A stretch of DNA of 43,622 nt. Origin: Myxococcota bacterium. GTDB taxonomy: Bacteria; Myxococcota_A; UBA796; JAFGLY01. Each line of letters starts with the position of its first letter. Position 1 is the first letter of the stretch. Made by a program: the position numbers and the translations under genes. The notes beneath the pieces were generated by a model that was given only the letters and a program-made list of their open reading frames with translations, was not told the origin of the DNA and ran no database searches. Below, piece by piece: positions 25,711 through 33,331 of the stretch. The DNA lies in contig JAJRWT010000005.1 of assembly GCA_024276675.1 (NCBI GenBank), forward strand, positions 1 through 43,622, in the 5' to 3' direction.

Positions 25711-26982
25711 ATGGATTTCGTACTCGTACTGCTCATCCTGGTCGTCGTAGTCGGCCTCGCCGGCATGGCCGTGGTCTTCATCGTCAAGAACCTCCTGTAC
25801 GTGTGCCCTCCCAACAGGGTGCTCATCTTCAGCGGGCGCCGTCGCGTCGTATCTGGGCGGACCTTCGGGTACCGAGCCATCAAGGGCGGCAGGGCATACA
25901 GGATTCCCCTCCTTGAAACCGTCGGCGAGATGGACATCTCCAATATGAACATCGAGGTGGTGGTCACCAACGCATACTCCACCGGCGGCATACCGCTCAC
26001 TGTGAACGGCGTGGCCAACGTGAAGATCGCGAGCCACGAACCACTGCTGGGCAACGCCATACAGCGCTTCCTGGGGATGGATCGTCGTCGAATCGAACGT
26101 ATCGCCAAGGAAACCCTTGAAGGCAACCTGCGCGGAGTCCTGTCCCAGTTGACCCCGGAGCAGGTCAACGAAGACAAGCTCGCCTTCGCTGAAAAGCTCC
26201 TGGAGGAAGCCGAGCAGGATCTTGGAAAACTGGGCCTCTCCCTGGACACCCTCAAGATCCAGAGCGTCTCCGACGACATGGGCTACCTGGACTCCATCGG
26301 TCGAAAAAAGTCCGCGGAGCTGATGCGTAGTTCCATGATAGCAGAGGTTGAAGCCAAGGCACTGGCCGTTGTAAGAAACGCCGAAAACCGCCAACGCGCC
26401 CGCATCGCCGAACTCGACGCAAACATAAACATCGTGAAGGCAGAGACCGAGCGCCGTATAGCCGACGCCCTGACCCGCAGGGACGCCAAGATCGCCGAAG
26501 AGGTGGGGCAGGTTCAGGCCATGGTGGCCAGTGCGGAAGCGGAGCTGAAAGCCCAGACAGCACGGGTAGAACAGGTGAAACGCCAACTTTTGGCGGATGT
26601 CCTGGAGCCGGCACGGGCAGAGATGGAAGCCGCCCAGGCGCGTGCCAGGGGCCAGGCCCAGAAGATCATCGAAGACGCCAAGGCCACGGCATCGGTCATG
26701 GAACAGATTATCCTGGCCTGGAAGAAGGGCGGTCCCAACGCCAAGGACATCTTCCTCATGCAAAAGCTGGAAAAAATGCTCTCCAGCCTTGTGGGCACCA
26801 TCCAGGGGATCCACGTGGGCAGGCTCACCATGCTTCCATCCGGGGCTGACTCTACGAGTACGCGGGCCGTCCGGCTGGTGGAAGAACTGAAGGGCGCGTT
26901 GGGAGTCGACCTTCCCGCGGCCTTCGACAGGTTGACGGCTACGGAAGAACCCACACCAGGAAGCGCTCCCAAGCCAGCCTGA
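25711..26982 (+). CDS. Flotillin / SPFH-domain protein (second of two)
   Basis: This 423-aa paralogue of the preceding protein has an N-terminal membrane anchor (residues 4-26), YVCPPNRVLIFSGRR, VTNAYSTGGIPL, ERIAKETLEGNLRG and DTLKIQSVSDD. A coiled coil rich in Ala/Glu spans ~210-310. The C-terminal quarter contains a segment, FLMQKLEKMLSSLVG, that matches FLIQQLEHVLETVVE of the first copy. The two differ over much of their length, so the duplication is old. GGAGG is 9 nt before the ATG. It is followed two bases later by the HflX start, suggesting translational coupling. Confidence 0.9.
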   Translation: MDFVLVLLILVVVVGLAGMAVVFIVKNLLYVCPPNRVLIFSGRRRVVSGRTFGYRAIKGGRAYRIPLLETVGEMDISNMNIEVVVTNAYSTGGIPLTVNGVANVKIASHEPLLGNAIQRFLGMDRRRIERIAKETLEGNLRGVLSQLTPEQVNEDKLAFAEKLLEEAEQDLGKLGLSLDTLKIQSVSDDMGYLDSIGRKKSAELMRSSMIAEVEAKALAVVRNAENRQRARIAELDANINIVKAETERRIADALTRRDAKIAEEVGQVQAMVASAEAELKAQTARVEQVKRQLLADVLEPARAEMEAAQARARGQAQKIIEDAKATASVMEQIILAWKKGGPNAKDIFLMQKLEKMLSSLVGTIQGIHVGRLTMLPSGADSTSTRAVRLVEELKGALGVDLPAAFDRLTATEEPTPGSAPKPA

Positions 26983-26984
26983 CA

Positions 26985-28706
26985 GTGCAGTGGACCAGCA
27001 CACCTGAAAGCGGAGCAGGCGACATTCAACAGATTCATGGCAACACGGCTGGGATCAAGCCCAGTCAGAAACGCGCTCTCCAGGCTCTCTATCACCGAAG
27101 AGTGCCTCCGGAACGCTTCTTCACACCGGAGCTGCTCCGGCGTCTTTGCGAGCTGTCCCGCCAGTTGTCCCGCCAACTGGGCCTGCTGGTGGACAGGCGG
27201 GGCTATGTCTCCCACGTCATCGTGGGCGATGCACACAGCCTCTTCATTCCAGAACTCGGGCGTAGCCGTGCGGGAACGGGGCGTTTCCGAGGCCTGCGCC
27301 TGCTCCACACCCACCTCAGGGCGGAATCGCTCTCCAGGGATGACCTCACCGATCTGGCCCTGCTGCGTCTCGACCTGGTGATGGCCGTCCACACCGACAT
27401 ACGCGGACTGCCCGGAGCCGTGGATTTCGCCCACCTGCTTCCTCCTGGCAGCGACGAGGGCATGTGGCGACAGGAAACCCGGCCCTCCATCCACCACTGG
27501 GAAGACGACTACCAGGCTTTCATCCACGATCTTGAATCCCAGTTCCGGAAGGGGGACCGGCTCCTGCGTGCAGCGGGGCAGGAGGCTGCCATTACCATAG
27601 GAGTGACCACGGGCGACGCGCAGACGGCTCGCAGATCCCTGGAGGAGCTGGCAAGGCTGGCAGAAACCGCGGGACTCGTCGTTGCCGATGCCATCCTGCA
27701 GCTCCGCCGAAAGCTGGATGGGCGGACGCTCGTTGGGCGGGGCAAGCTCCAGGAAGCCATGCTCAAGGCCATGCACCTGGGCGCCGAAGTCCTCCTGTTC
27801 GATCACGACCTCAGTCCATCCCAGTTGCGAAACCTCGCCACATTCACCGAACTCAAGGTTGTGGACCGCACGCAGCTCATTCTCGACATCTTCGCCCAAC
27901 GAGCCACCACCAGGGAAGGCAAGCTCCAGGTAGAAGTAGCGCAACTTCGCTACCGGCGTCCGCGCTTGGCCATCATGCCCACGGCAATGAGCCGGCTCAC
28001 CGGGGGAATCGGCGGAAGGGGGCCTGGAGAATCCAAGCTGGAGATCAATCGTCGGCGTGCGGATGAACGCCTGACCCGCCTGGAACGAAGACTCGCCGTC
28101 CTGGCCAGAAACCGTGACCTCCGGCGAGCCCGGCGGCGCCGCGTGGGGCTCCCCCTGGTGAGCATCGTTGGCTACACCAACGCCGGCAAGTCGACGCTCC
28201 TCAACACCATCACCAGGAGCCAGGTGAACGTAGAGGACAAGCTGTTCGCAACCCTGGATCCCACCAGCCGGCGCTTCCGCTTTCCCCAGGAACGCGAGAT
28301 CATTCTCACCGACACCGTTGGTTTCATCCAACGCCTCCCTCGCGACCTGGTACACGCCTTCAAGGCCACCCTGGAAGAGGTCGTACAGGCTGATCTGCTG
28401 CTGCACGTGGTGGACGCCACCGACCCTTCCTGGAGCCTCCACCTGGGCGCGGTGCAACAGGTGCTGGAATCCCTCGGCGTCCGAGAGACCCCGTCAATCA
28501 CGGTGTTCAACAAGATCGACGCACTGGATCCGGCGTCGTGGCCTGATCCCGCCGGGCATGGTGATGCCGTGCTGGTGAGCGCTGCTGTGGGCATCGGGCT
28601 GGACAAGCTGATGGAAGCCATTGAAAACGCGCTTTTCAGGCGCAATGCCGCCGATGGCAAACCAGCGGTGCCATGCCAACGATTGCAGCATCACGCCGGT
28701 TGTTGA
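26985..28706 (+). CDS. hflX: GTPase HflX (long form)
   Basis: This 573-aa ribosome-associated GTPase is known in other bacteria to split stalled or heat-damaged 70S ribosomes. G-domain motifs: GYTNAGKST (~396-404), DTVGFIQRLP (~443-452) and NKID (~508). The HflX-specific domain precedes it (TLVGRGKLQEA-like, then LIFDHDLSPSQLRN-like and RTQLILDIFAQRA). It is longer than the ~426-aa E. coli protein because of an N-terminal domain of about 150 residues that begins GNTAGIKPSQKRAL; such long HflX forms are known. The GTG start at 26985 is the only one available before this conserved stretch and lies 2 bp after the flotillin stop. HflX in a flotillin operon may be an accident of order or a membrane-stress link. 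Confidence 0.92.
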   Translation: MQWTSTPESGAGDIQQIHGNTAGIKPSQKRALQALYHRRVPPERFFTPELLRRLCELSRQLSRQLGLLVDRRGYVSHVIVGDAHSLFIPELGRSRAGTGRFRGLRLLHTHLRAESLSRDDLTDLALLRLDLVMAVHTDIRGLPGAVDFAHLLPPGSDEGMWRQETRPSIHHWEDDYQAFIHDLESQFRKGDRLLRAAGQEAAITIGVTTGDAQTARRSLEELARLAETAGLVVADAILQLRRKLDGRTLVGRGKLQEAMLKAMHLGAEVLLFDHDLSPSQLRNLATFTELKVVDRTQLILDIFAQRATTREGKLQVEVAQLRYRRPRLAIMPTAMSRLTGGIGGRGPGESKLEINRRRADERLTRLERRLAVLARNRDLRRARRRRVGLPLVSIVGYTNAGKSTLLNTITRSQVNVEDKLFATLDPTSRRFRFPQEREIILTDTVGFIQRLPRDLVHAFKATLEEVVQADLLLHVVDATDPSWSLHLGAVQQVLESLGVRETPSITVFNKIDALDPASWPDPAGHGDAVLVSAAVGIGLDKLMEAIENALFRRNAADGKPAVPCQRLQHHAGC

Positions 28707-28771
28707 TACTTCAACGCCGGGGAGCCTCATTGCTTCCCCCAAGACGCGCCACCACCATGGACAGGAGTACC

Positions 28772-29305
28772 ATGAGCGCATCTGGTTCAGTACCTCTGGC
28801 GGCTCTTGCTCTGTTTCTGTGTCTGCCAATGTCTGCCTGTCATTCCTCCAAGGATACGGCCAGCACGGGACTACGGGAAGACGAGGACACCGCCGGGCAG
28901 TCCACTCTGGACCCGTACATAGTCGACAGGCAGTACGGTTTTACCAGCGAGAGCTGGAGCTACGAGGTCACACTCCAGGGCTGGGCCGGCCTGGTGACCC
29001 TGGACATTGAACAGGACGACGCCACCTTCTCCTGGGCTGAAGAACACGACCTGGAAAATATCGATTTTGCCAGCGACGGCACCTGGGACATCTGGGCCAA
29101 GACACTGTTCATCATACAAGACCAGGAAGAGCAGATAGATGGCGCTTCGACGCTTTTCAGCGGCACCCAGGAACGGGCCGATTCCATGACATGGATGGTC
29201 ACGGCTTATGACATGGACCTGAGCACAGCCGTGGACTGCATAGTGTGGGGAGCCTCCCCCCGACTCTTCCATCGGCAGGCATGCCGCCTCTGGACGGATT
29301 ATTGA
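28772..29305 (+). CDS. Small lipoprotein, tandem family member 1
   Basis: This 177-aa protein has a lipoprotein signal ending MSAC (Cys23) and a Ser/Thr/Asp linker. The domain of ~130 residues is shared with the next three genes: a W.Y.V...GWA core (SWSYEVTLQGWAG), WAEEHDLEN, TWDIW, a conserved VxDxxxQ-like stretch, and DCIVWGA with a closing Cys. Two Cys near the C-terminus could pair. I do not recognise the family. AGGAG lies just before the chosen ATG; another ATG is 15 bp upstream. It starts 65 bp after HflX and precedes member 2 by 6 bp. Confidence 0.75.
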   Translation: MSASGSVPLAALALFLCLPMSACHSSKDTASTGLREDEDTAGQSTLDPYIVDRQYGFTSESWSYEVTLQGWAGLVTLDIEQDDATFSWAEEHDLENIDFASDGTWDIWAKTLFIIQDQEEQIDGASTLFSGTQERADSMTWMVTAYDMDLSTAVDCIVWGASPRLFHRQACRLWTDY

Positions 29306-29311
29306 GTCTCC

Positions 29312-29869
29312 ATGACTTCCCGTAGGCGCCAGAAACCCGGAACATCCCCTTGGGTCTCGTTGTGTTCCTTGTTGCTCTTCGTCTCTTGCTCATGGGGGCC
29401 CACCGGTGGCACGACGACGGGGCAGGTCTTGTACGACAGTCCCCCCTCCATTGAAGAAATATGGTACGACTGCTCCGTGGACGAAGACCAGTGGAGCTTC
29501 TATGTCTACACCACCGGCTGGACCGCCAACGGTTCCCTGCTCATGGCCATGGACCAGGACTACGTGGAAGAACACACCATCAAGTCCCAGGAGGCCGCCG
29601 CCGATGGGAGCTATGACTACCTGGGGCTCACCCTGAATATCGAAGCGGATTGGCGGAATGTGTACAGCGGTTCCAGTACTGCTTTTTTGTGCAATGAATC
29701 CACCTTGAACGCCTTGAGCTACAGGCTGGTGGTCTACACGCCGGGCACACAGGACCAGGCCGACTGCCGAAGCTGGGGAGCCGATCCCTGGTTGTTTGAC
29801 AGCGTCGAAGATGCTCCAGCCTGCGATGCCATCTGGGAAGAACCAGACAGCGGCAGTGCCGATGGCTGA
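29312..29869 (+). CDS. Small lipoprotein, tandem family member 2 (most diverged)
   Basis: This 185-aa protein has an Arg-rich n-region, hydrophobic core and lipobox FVSC (Cys26). The domain keeps QWSFYVYTTGWTANG, VEEHTIKS, YDYLGLTLN, DQADCRSWGADPWLF and a late Cys, aligning with the other members, but has an insert around the middle. It ends in an acidic EEPDSGSADG tail not seen in the others. It is co-oriented and only 6 bp after member 1, so the two are probably one transcriptional unit. Function unknown. Confidence 0.72.
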   Translation: MTSRRRQKPGTSPWVSLCSLLLFVSCSWGPTGGTTTGQVLYDSPPSIEEIWYDCSVDEDQWSFYVYTTGWTANGSLLMAMDQDYVEEHTIKSQEAAADGSYDYLGLTLNIEADWRNVYSGSSTAFLCNESTLNALSYRLVVYTPGTQDQADCRSWGADPWLFDSVEDAPACDAIWEEPDSGSADG

Positions 29870-29942
29870 CCAGGTGCGGGGGGCGCCTGTCAACCGCGGG
29901 CTTGGTTCCAGCCATGTTGCCAACAATAGCGACCATCAATCT

Positions 29943-29969
29943 TTGACTCTGCCACGCGGATGCTTTACT
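29943..29969 (+). promoter_or_regulatory. Possible sigma70-type promoter before lipoprotein member 3
   Basis: TTGACT (29943-29948), a 15-bp spacer and TTTACT (29964-29969) lie about 80 bp before the ATG at 30048. The -35 box is good, but the spacer is short and the -10 box weak. The 178-bp gap between members 2 and 3 supports a separate promoter. The rest of the gap holds only a short GGGCC/GGCCC hairpin near the start codon. Confidence 0.3.
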
Positions 29970-30047
29970 TGGGACGTTGCGGGTTGAAACAACCTGAAGT
30001 ACAGTTCTACGGGCCCTGTTGGCCCATGAGCAACAAGGAGACGCTAC

Positions 30048-30566
30048 ATGTACAAGCTCATCTTCCCCCTAACACTGGGCGCATTCATGCTGGGCGCCTG
30101 TGAAGACGACACGAAAGACACCGCCGGCGCCGACACCGGCGACGCCGCGGTCGAAGACTGCTACGTGGAAACCGACGTCAGCATAAACGACGTCAGCGAT
30201 CCCACCATGGCCTATGACGCCGGCAGCGGTAGCTGGTACTACTACATCGACGCCAACGGCTGGGCCGACGACGCCTACGTGGATATCTACCAGGACGCGG
30301 GTGGTTACGTCTGGGAAGAAACCCACGAACTCGTCAACACCGACTGGGACGACTGCGGTACCTGGGACTGGTGGGACATCGAGCTGCCCGTCGTGACCGA
30401 TTTCAACGATCAGACCGACAGTGTGAACACGCTCTACGACGACACCATGATCGGCCTGAACTCCTGGATGTTCCACGTCTGGGTGGGCACCGCCATGGTT
30501 GACTGCTGGGTCTACGATGTGGCAGGGAACAACTACTTCGACGGAATGGGCTGCTCCGAGCACTGA
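30048..30566 (+). CDS. Small lipoprotein, tandem family member 3
   Basis: This 172-aa protein starts at an ATG with AAGGAG about 8 nt upstream. The lipobox is LGAC (Cys18), followed by an Asp/Thr linker (DTAGADTGDAA). The family domain is clear: GSWYYYIDANGWADDAYVDIYQD-type strand pattern, VWEETHELVNTDWDDCG, LPVVTDFNDQTDSVNTLYDD-type stretch, DCWVYD and a final Cys. The segment is closest to member 4, sharing the LPVVT core and WEE.H.L.NT. It has its own candidate promoter and is followed by a strong hairpin. Confidence 0.8.
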   Translation: MYKLIFPLTLGAFMLGACEDDTKDTAGADTGDAAVEDCYVETDVSINDVSDPTMAYDAGSGSWYYYIDANGWADDAYVDIYQDAGGYVWEETHELVNTDWDDCGTWDWWDIELPVVTDFNDQTDSVNTLYDDTMIGLNSWMFHVWVGTAMVDCWVYDVAGNNYFDGMGCSEH

Positions 30567-30597
30567 GCCTCCGGGGTCACCTTCTATCCACTCTTCC

Positions 30598-30623
30598 GGA
30601 CCCCACCCATGAAGGTGGGGTCC
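30598..30623 (+). terminator. Perfect 10-bp stem hairpin between lipoprotein members 3 and 4
   Basis: GGACCCCACC (30598-30607), a 6-nt loop, and GGTGGGGTCC (30614-30623) are exactly complementary. No T-run follows, so it is not a classical intrinsic terminator. It could be a Rho-independent variant, an attenuator, an mRNA stabiliser, or a processing site that sets the expression ratio of members 3 and 4. Confidence 0.5.
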
Positions 30624-30654
30624 ACGTGTGTGGAACCGTAGCGGCGGGATTCCC

Positions 30655-31182
30655 ATGACAAGCCACTCCATCGCAGCTCTCACGGCACTGTTCCTGTGCA
30701 CGATGTCGCTGGCAGCCTGCACCGCGCTCCAGGACACCGGGCTGGACACCGCGGGGGAAACAGCCGACACCGGCGATTGCTGGGCAGGGCTCACGGCTGC
30801 CATCACTGCTGCCAGCTTCGACTACAGCTCAGGTGAAAGCTGGTACTTCAGCGTAGACCTGGAAGGCTGGGCAAGCGACGTGTACCTGGACATCTCCTAC
30901 CTGAACCACTGGTTTCTGTGGGAAGAATCCCACCTGCTGGACAACACCTCCTTCGACTCCTGCGGGGCCGAAGACCACTGGGAGCTTGAGCTGCCCGTCG
31001 TCACCAGCGTAGAAGACCAGCTCCAGGACCAGAGCACCCTGATAGCGGCGGACGAACAATCCGCCTCCAACACCACGTTCATGTTCACCGCCTGGGACTA
31101 CTGGGACAACTCCCTCACGGACTGCCTTGTCATGGGAGCCAACCCCGCCGCCTTTGGCGAATTTGGTTGTGACCAGCAATAG
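30655..31182 (+). CDS. Small lipoprotein, tandem family member 4
   Basis: This 175-aa protein has lipobox LAAC (Cys22) and a DTGLDTAGETADTGD linker. The domain matches member 3 most closely: SWYFSVDLEGWASDVYLDI pattern, WEESHLLDNTSFDSCG, LELPVVTSVEDQ, TTFMFTAWDYWDN, DCLVMGANP and a terminal Cys. The ATG at 30655 was preferred over the upstream GTG (30628) because the GTG lies against the hairpin and adds nine residues with no signal function. It converges on pdxA with a 59-bp gap that shows no strong terminator. Confidence 0.78.
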   Translation: MTSHSIAALTALFLCTMSLAACTALQDTGLDTAGETADTGDCWAGLTAAITAASFDYSSGESWYFSVDLEGWASDVYLDISYLNHWFLWEESHLLDNTSFDSCGAEDHWELELPVVTSVEDQLQDQSTLIAADEQSASNTTFMFTAWDYWDNSLTDCLVMGANPAAFGEFGCDQQ

Positions 31183-31241
31183 GGCCCTCACCTCAGGCAA
31201 CGGGTCGCGTGGACAGTTGACCGGGAACTGGTGAACGCGGT

Positions 31242-32225
31242 TCAGCTCTGCAACCGGATCCGCTGGGCGACGATGCGCCGGGCAAGCTCCAGGGCGGCCA
31301 CCATGCTGCCCGGGTCCGCCAGGCCCTTGCCCGCTATGTCGTCGGCGGTGCCGTGGTCCACGCTGGTTCGCACGATTGGCAGCCCCAGGGTCCAGTTGAC
31401 GGAGGCACCGAAGTCCAGGGTCTTCAAGGTGGTGAGCGCCTGGTCGTGGTACATGGCTACAACCATGTGGACCCGGCCCGTTGCACCCCAGCGCATCGCG
31501 GTCTCGGCCGACATGGGACCGTGGATGGCAATGCCCTGGGCGCGGGCGTCGTTGCAGGCTGGTTGGATGCGTTCCAGTTCATCCATTCCCAGGAGGCCCC
31601 CCTCACCGGCATGGGGGTTCAGGCCGCAGACCGCTATCTGCGGATGGGCTATGCCCAGATCCAACGCAAGTGCTCGCTGTGCGATGCGCAGCACCTTCAG
31701 AACCCTGCTCCGGGTGATGGCGGCGGGAACCTGCGACAAGGGCAGGTGCGTGGTGACCAACGCCGCCTTCAATGTGCCGCCAACGAAGGCCATCACCGGC
31801 TCGTCTGTTCCGCAGAGTGCCCCCAGAAAGCCGGTGTGCCCTGGGTGGCGGAAGCCCCGGGCTGCCAGGCGCCCCTTGTGGATGGGGCCGGTCACCAGTG
31901 CGTCGGCGCGGCCGTCCAGGCATGCGCCCACGGCGAGCCTGATGGATGCAACTTCGACGGGTTCGTGCTGATCTGTTGGGACCAGCAACCGAACCCCCTT
32001 GCCGGGTTCTATGGTGTCCACCTGGACCACGGCCAGGCCCTGCTTCCTGGCCTGGGTGGAGAAGGGCTCGGCAGCCCCCACCACCACGGCGTCCTGGCCG
32101 CTGCGCAGCAGGGCCGCCACGGCCACTTCCGGACCGATGCCCGCGGGATCGCCTGGGGTCAGCAGCAGCACCGGCTCCGCCGGGAGAGAAGGGCGCGGCG
32201 GACCCTTGACTGGATCCACAGGCAT
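31242..32225 (-). CDS. pdxA: 4-hydroxythreonine-4-phosphate dehydrogenase PdxA
   Basis: This 327-aa enzyme oxidises 4-phospho-hydroxy-L-threonine in DXP-dependent pyridoxal phosphate synthesis. Family motifs are present: TPGDPAGIGPE near the N-terminus, VTGPIHK, HTGFL, the AFVGGTLKAALVTTH region, GLNPHAGEGG, MYHDQAL and RTSVDHGTA. Length matches the family. The ATG at 32225 lies 2 bp after the stop of the SurA-like fragment, so they are coupled; a start 63 bp further upstream would overlap that gene. The surA-pdxA order also occurs in E. coli. Confidence 0.94.
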   Translation of the reverse strand: MPVDPVKGPPRPSLPAEPVLLLTPGDPAGIGPEVAVAALLRSGQDAVVVGAAEPFSTQARKQGLAVVQVDTIEPGKGVRLLVPTDQHEPVEVASIRLAVGACLDGRADALVTGPIHKGRLAARGFRHPGHTGFLGALCGTDEPVMAFVGGTLKAALVTTHLPLSQVPAAITRSRVLKVLRIAQRALALDLGIAHPQIAVCGLNPHAGEGGLLGMDELERIQPACNDARAQGIAIHGPMSAETAMRWGATGRVHMVVAMYHDQALTTLKTLDFGASVNWTLGLPIVRTSVDHGTADDIAGKGLADPGSMVAALELARRIVAQRIRLQS

Positions 32226-32227
32226 GG

Positions 32228-33001
32228 TCACCCGGCGGGCTCCAGGAGGATCTTCAACGCTGCCCGACGCCTGGCCTGGGCCAGCCATTGTTCTCGAGCG
32301 TCTTGCATCTTGCCTTCCATGATGCGGGTACGAAGCTGCTCCTTGAGATCGTCGAAGGTTGGCGGGGTGCTCTCGACGATTTCCAGGACGCGAAGGAGGA
32401 AGACTCCCTGGGCGGTGACGATGGGCTGGCTCAGCTCACCCTGGGACATGGAGAAGGCGGGGCCATCCAGTTCCGCCACCAGTTCTCCCCGGGCGAACAT
32501 GCCCATGTCACCCCCCCTGCTGGCGTATGGCTCCACGCTGAGCCTGGAGGCCAGGTCTGCGAAGGGTGTTCCGGCGAGAATGTCTTTCCTGGCTTGGGCA
32601 ACGACGGCCAGGCCCTGGGCTCGCGACTCCGGGGTGTCGGGGTCGGAAAAAGGCACGAAAAGTCCTTGCAGGTGGACCCGTGGTGGGTCCGTGTAGTCCG
32701 CGACGCTGCGGCGGTAGAGATCTCTCAGTTCGTCTTCGCGCACACTTACACGGGGACTCAACACCTGCTGGTTGAACTTCATCTCGCGAAGGCTGGAGCG
32801 GATTTCGTCCAGGTAGGAGTCCCAGGCGAGTCCGGAGCGTTGGATTTCTTGCTGAAGCTGCTCCCGTTCCAGGCCGTTCTGGCGAGCGATGTCGGAGAGC
32901 GCCCTCTCCAGCTCGGTGTCTGTTATGTCAAGTTCGAGGCGTTGAACCTCCTGTTGAACCAGTTGGCGGTCTATGAGGGCATCCAGTACCTGGAACTCCA
33001 T
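32228..33001 (-). CDS. SurA-like C-terminal fragment (257 aa, no signal peptide)
   Basis: This ORF is the body of the interrupted SurA homologue, with the SurA N-domain helices (LIDRQLVQQEVQRLELDIT-like, then LEREQLQQEI) and one parvulin-type PPIase domain (~105-205, SRGGDMGMFARGEL). Its first ATG has GGGAG touching the start, too close for good initiation. Without the upstream ORF it lacks any export signal, so if made alone it would stay in the cytoplasm. Confidence 0.6.
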   Translation of the reverse strand: MEFQVLDALIDRQLVQQEVQRLELDITDTELERALSDIARQNGLEREQLQQEIQRSGLAWDSYLDEIRSSLREMKFNQQVLSPRVSVREDELRDLYRRSVADYTDPPRVHLQGLFVPFSDPDTPESRAQGLAVVAQARKDILAGTPFADLASRLSVEPYASRGGDMGMFARGELVAELDGPAFSMSQGELSQPIVTAQGVFLLRVLEIVESTPPTFDDLKEQLRTRIMEGKMQDAREQWLAQARRRAALKILLEPAG

Positions 33002-33043
33002 CTCCCGGCGCAGCGATTCGCTGCCACCGGCTTCGGCGACCCG

Positions 33044-33292
33044 TTATTCTATGTGGTTGCCCCCCAATTCGTAGATCTCTGTCCAGGTGATGACGCGATC
33101 ATCCACAACTGCGGCGATGCGATCCACTGCGGCGGCAGTAGCAGCAGCAGGCCACAGGGCCGTGGAGAGCAGGAGCAACAGCACGGGAAAACAGTGACGG
33201 GGAGGGGGGATGGTAGCGCGTATCCGCGCCCGGCCGCGTTGGGCTGCTGTTCCCAAAATTGCACCTCGGGGCAGGTCCAGGAGCCGGTGCAC
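33044..33292 (-). CDS. SurA-like N-terminal fragment with signal peptide (82 aa)
   Basis: This is the start of the interrupted gene. The hydrophobic stretch FPVLLLLLSTALWP and cleavage near TAAA are followed by VDRIAAVVDDRVITWTEI, the hallmark start of SurA/PpiC chaperones, then YELGGNHIE and TAA. The GTG at 33292 or a later GTG at the hydrophobic core could be the true start; neither has a clear Shine-Dalgarno. Confidence 0.5.
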   Translation of the reverse strand: MHRLLDLPRGAILGTAAQRGRARIRATIPPPRHCFPVLLLLLSTALWPAAATAAAVDRIAAVVDDRVITWTEIYELGGNHIE

Positions 33293-33331
33293 TTGGCTGG
33301 CCCGGAGTTTGATGCAATCGGTCCGGAGGTT

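Larger units (their letters stand above)
32228..33292 (-). pseudogene. surA: SurA-like periplasmic chaperone / PPIase interrupted by one in-frame TAA
   Basis: The two ORFs 33292-33044 and 33001-32228 are in the same frame and form one 354-codon gene apart from a single TAA at 33046-33044. Upstream lies a signal-peptide-like stretch (LLLLLSTALWPAAATAAA) and the SurA start AVDRIAAVVDDRVIT. After TAA, fourteen sense codons lead without a gap into LDALIDRQLVQQEV and the SurA body, with a single parvulin domain (RVHLQGLF to GVFLLRVLE). No frameshift is needed; one changed base would restore the gene. It may be a recent null allele, a sequencing error or a readthrough case. The flanking ppiC-like and pdxA genes are intact. 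Confidence 0.75.

Noticed and set aside
33001..33046. Frameshift in the SurA-like gene
   Set aside because: Codon-by-codon reading shows both halves in one frame; the break is a TAA substitution, not an indel.
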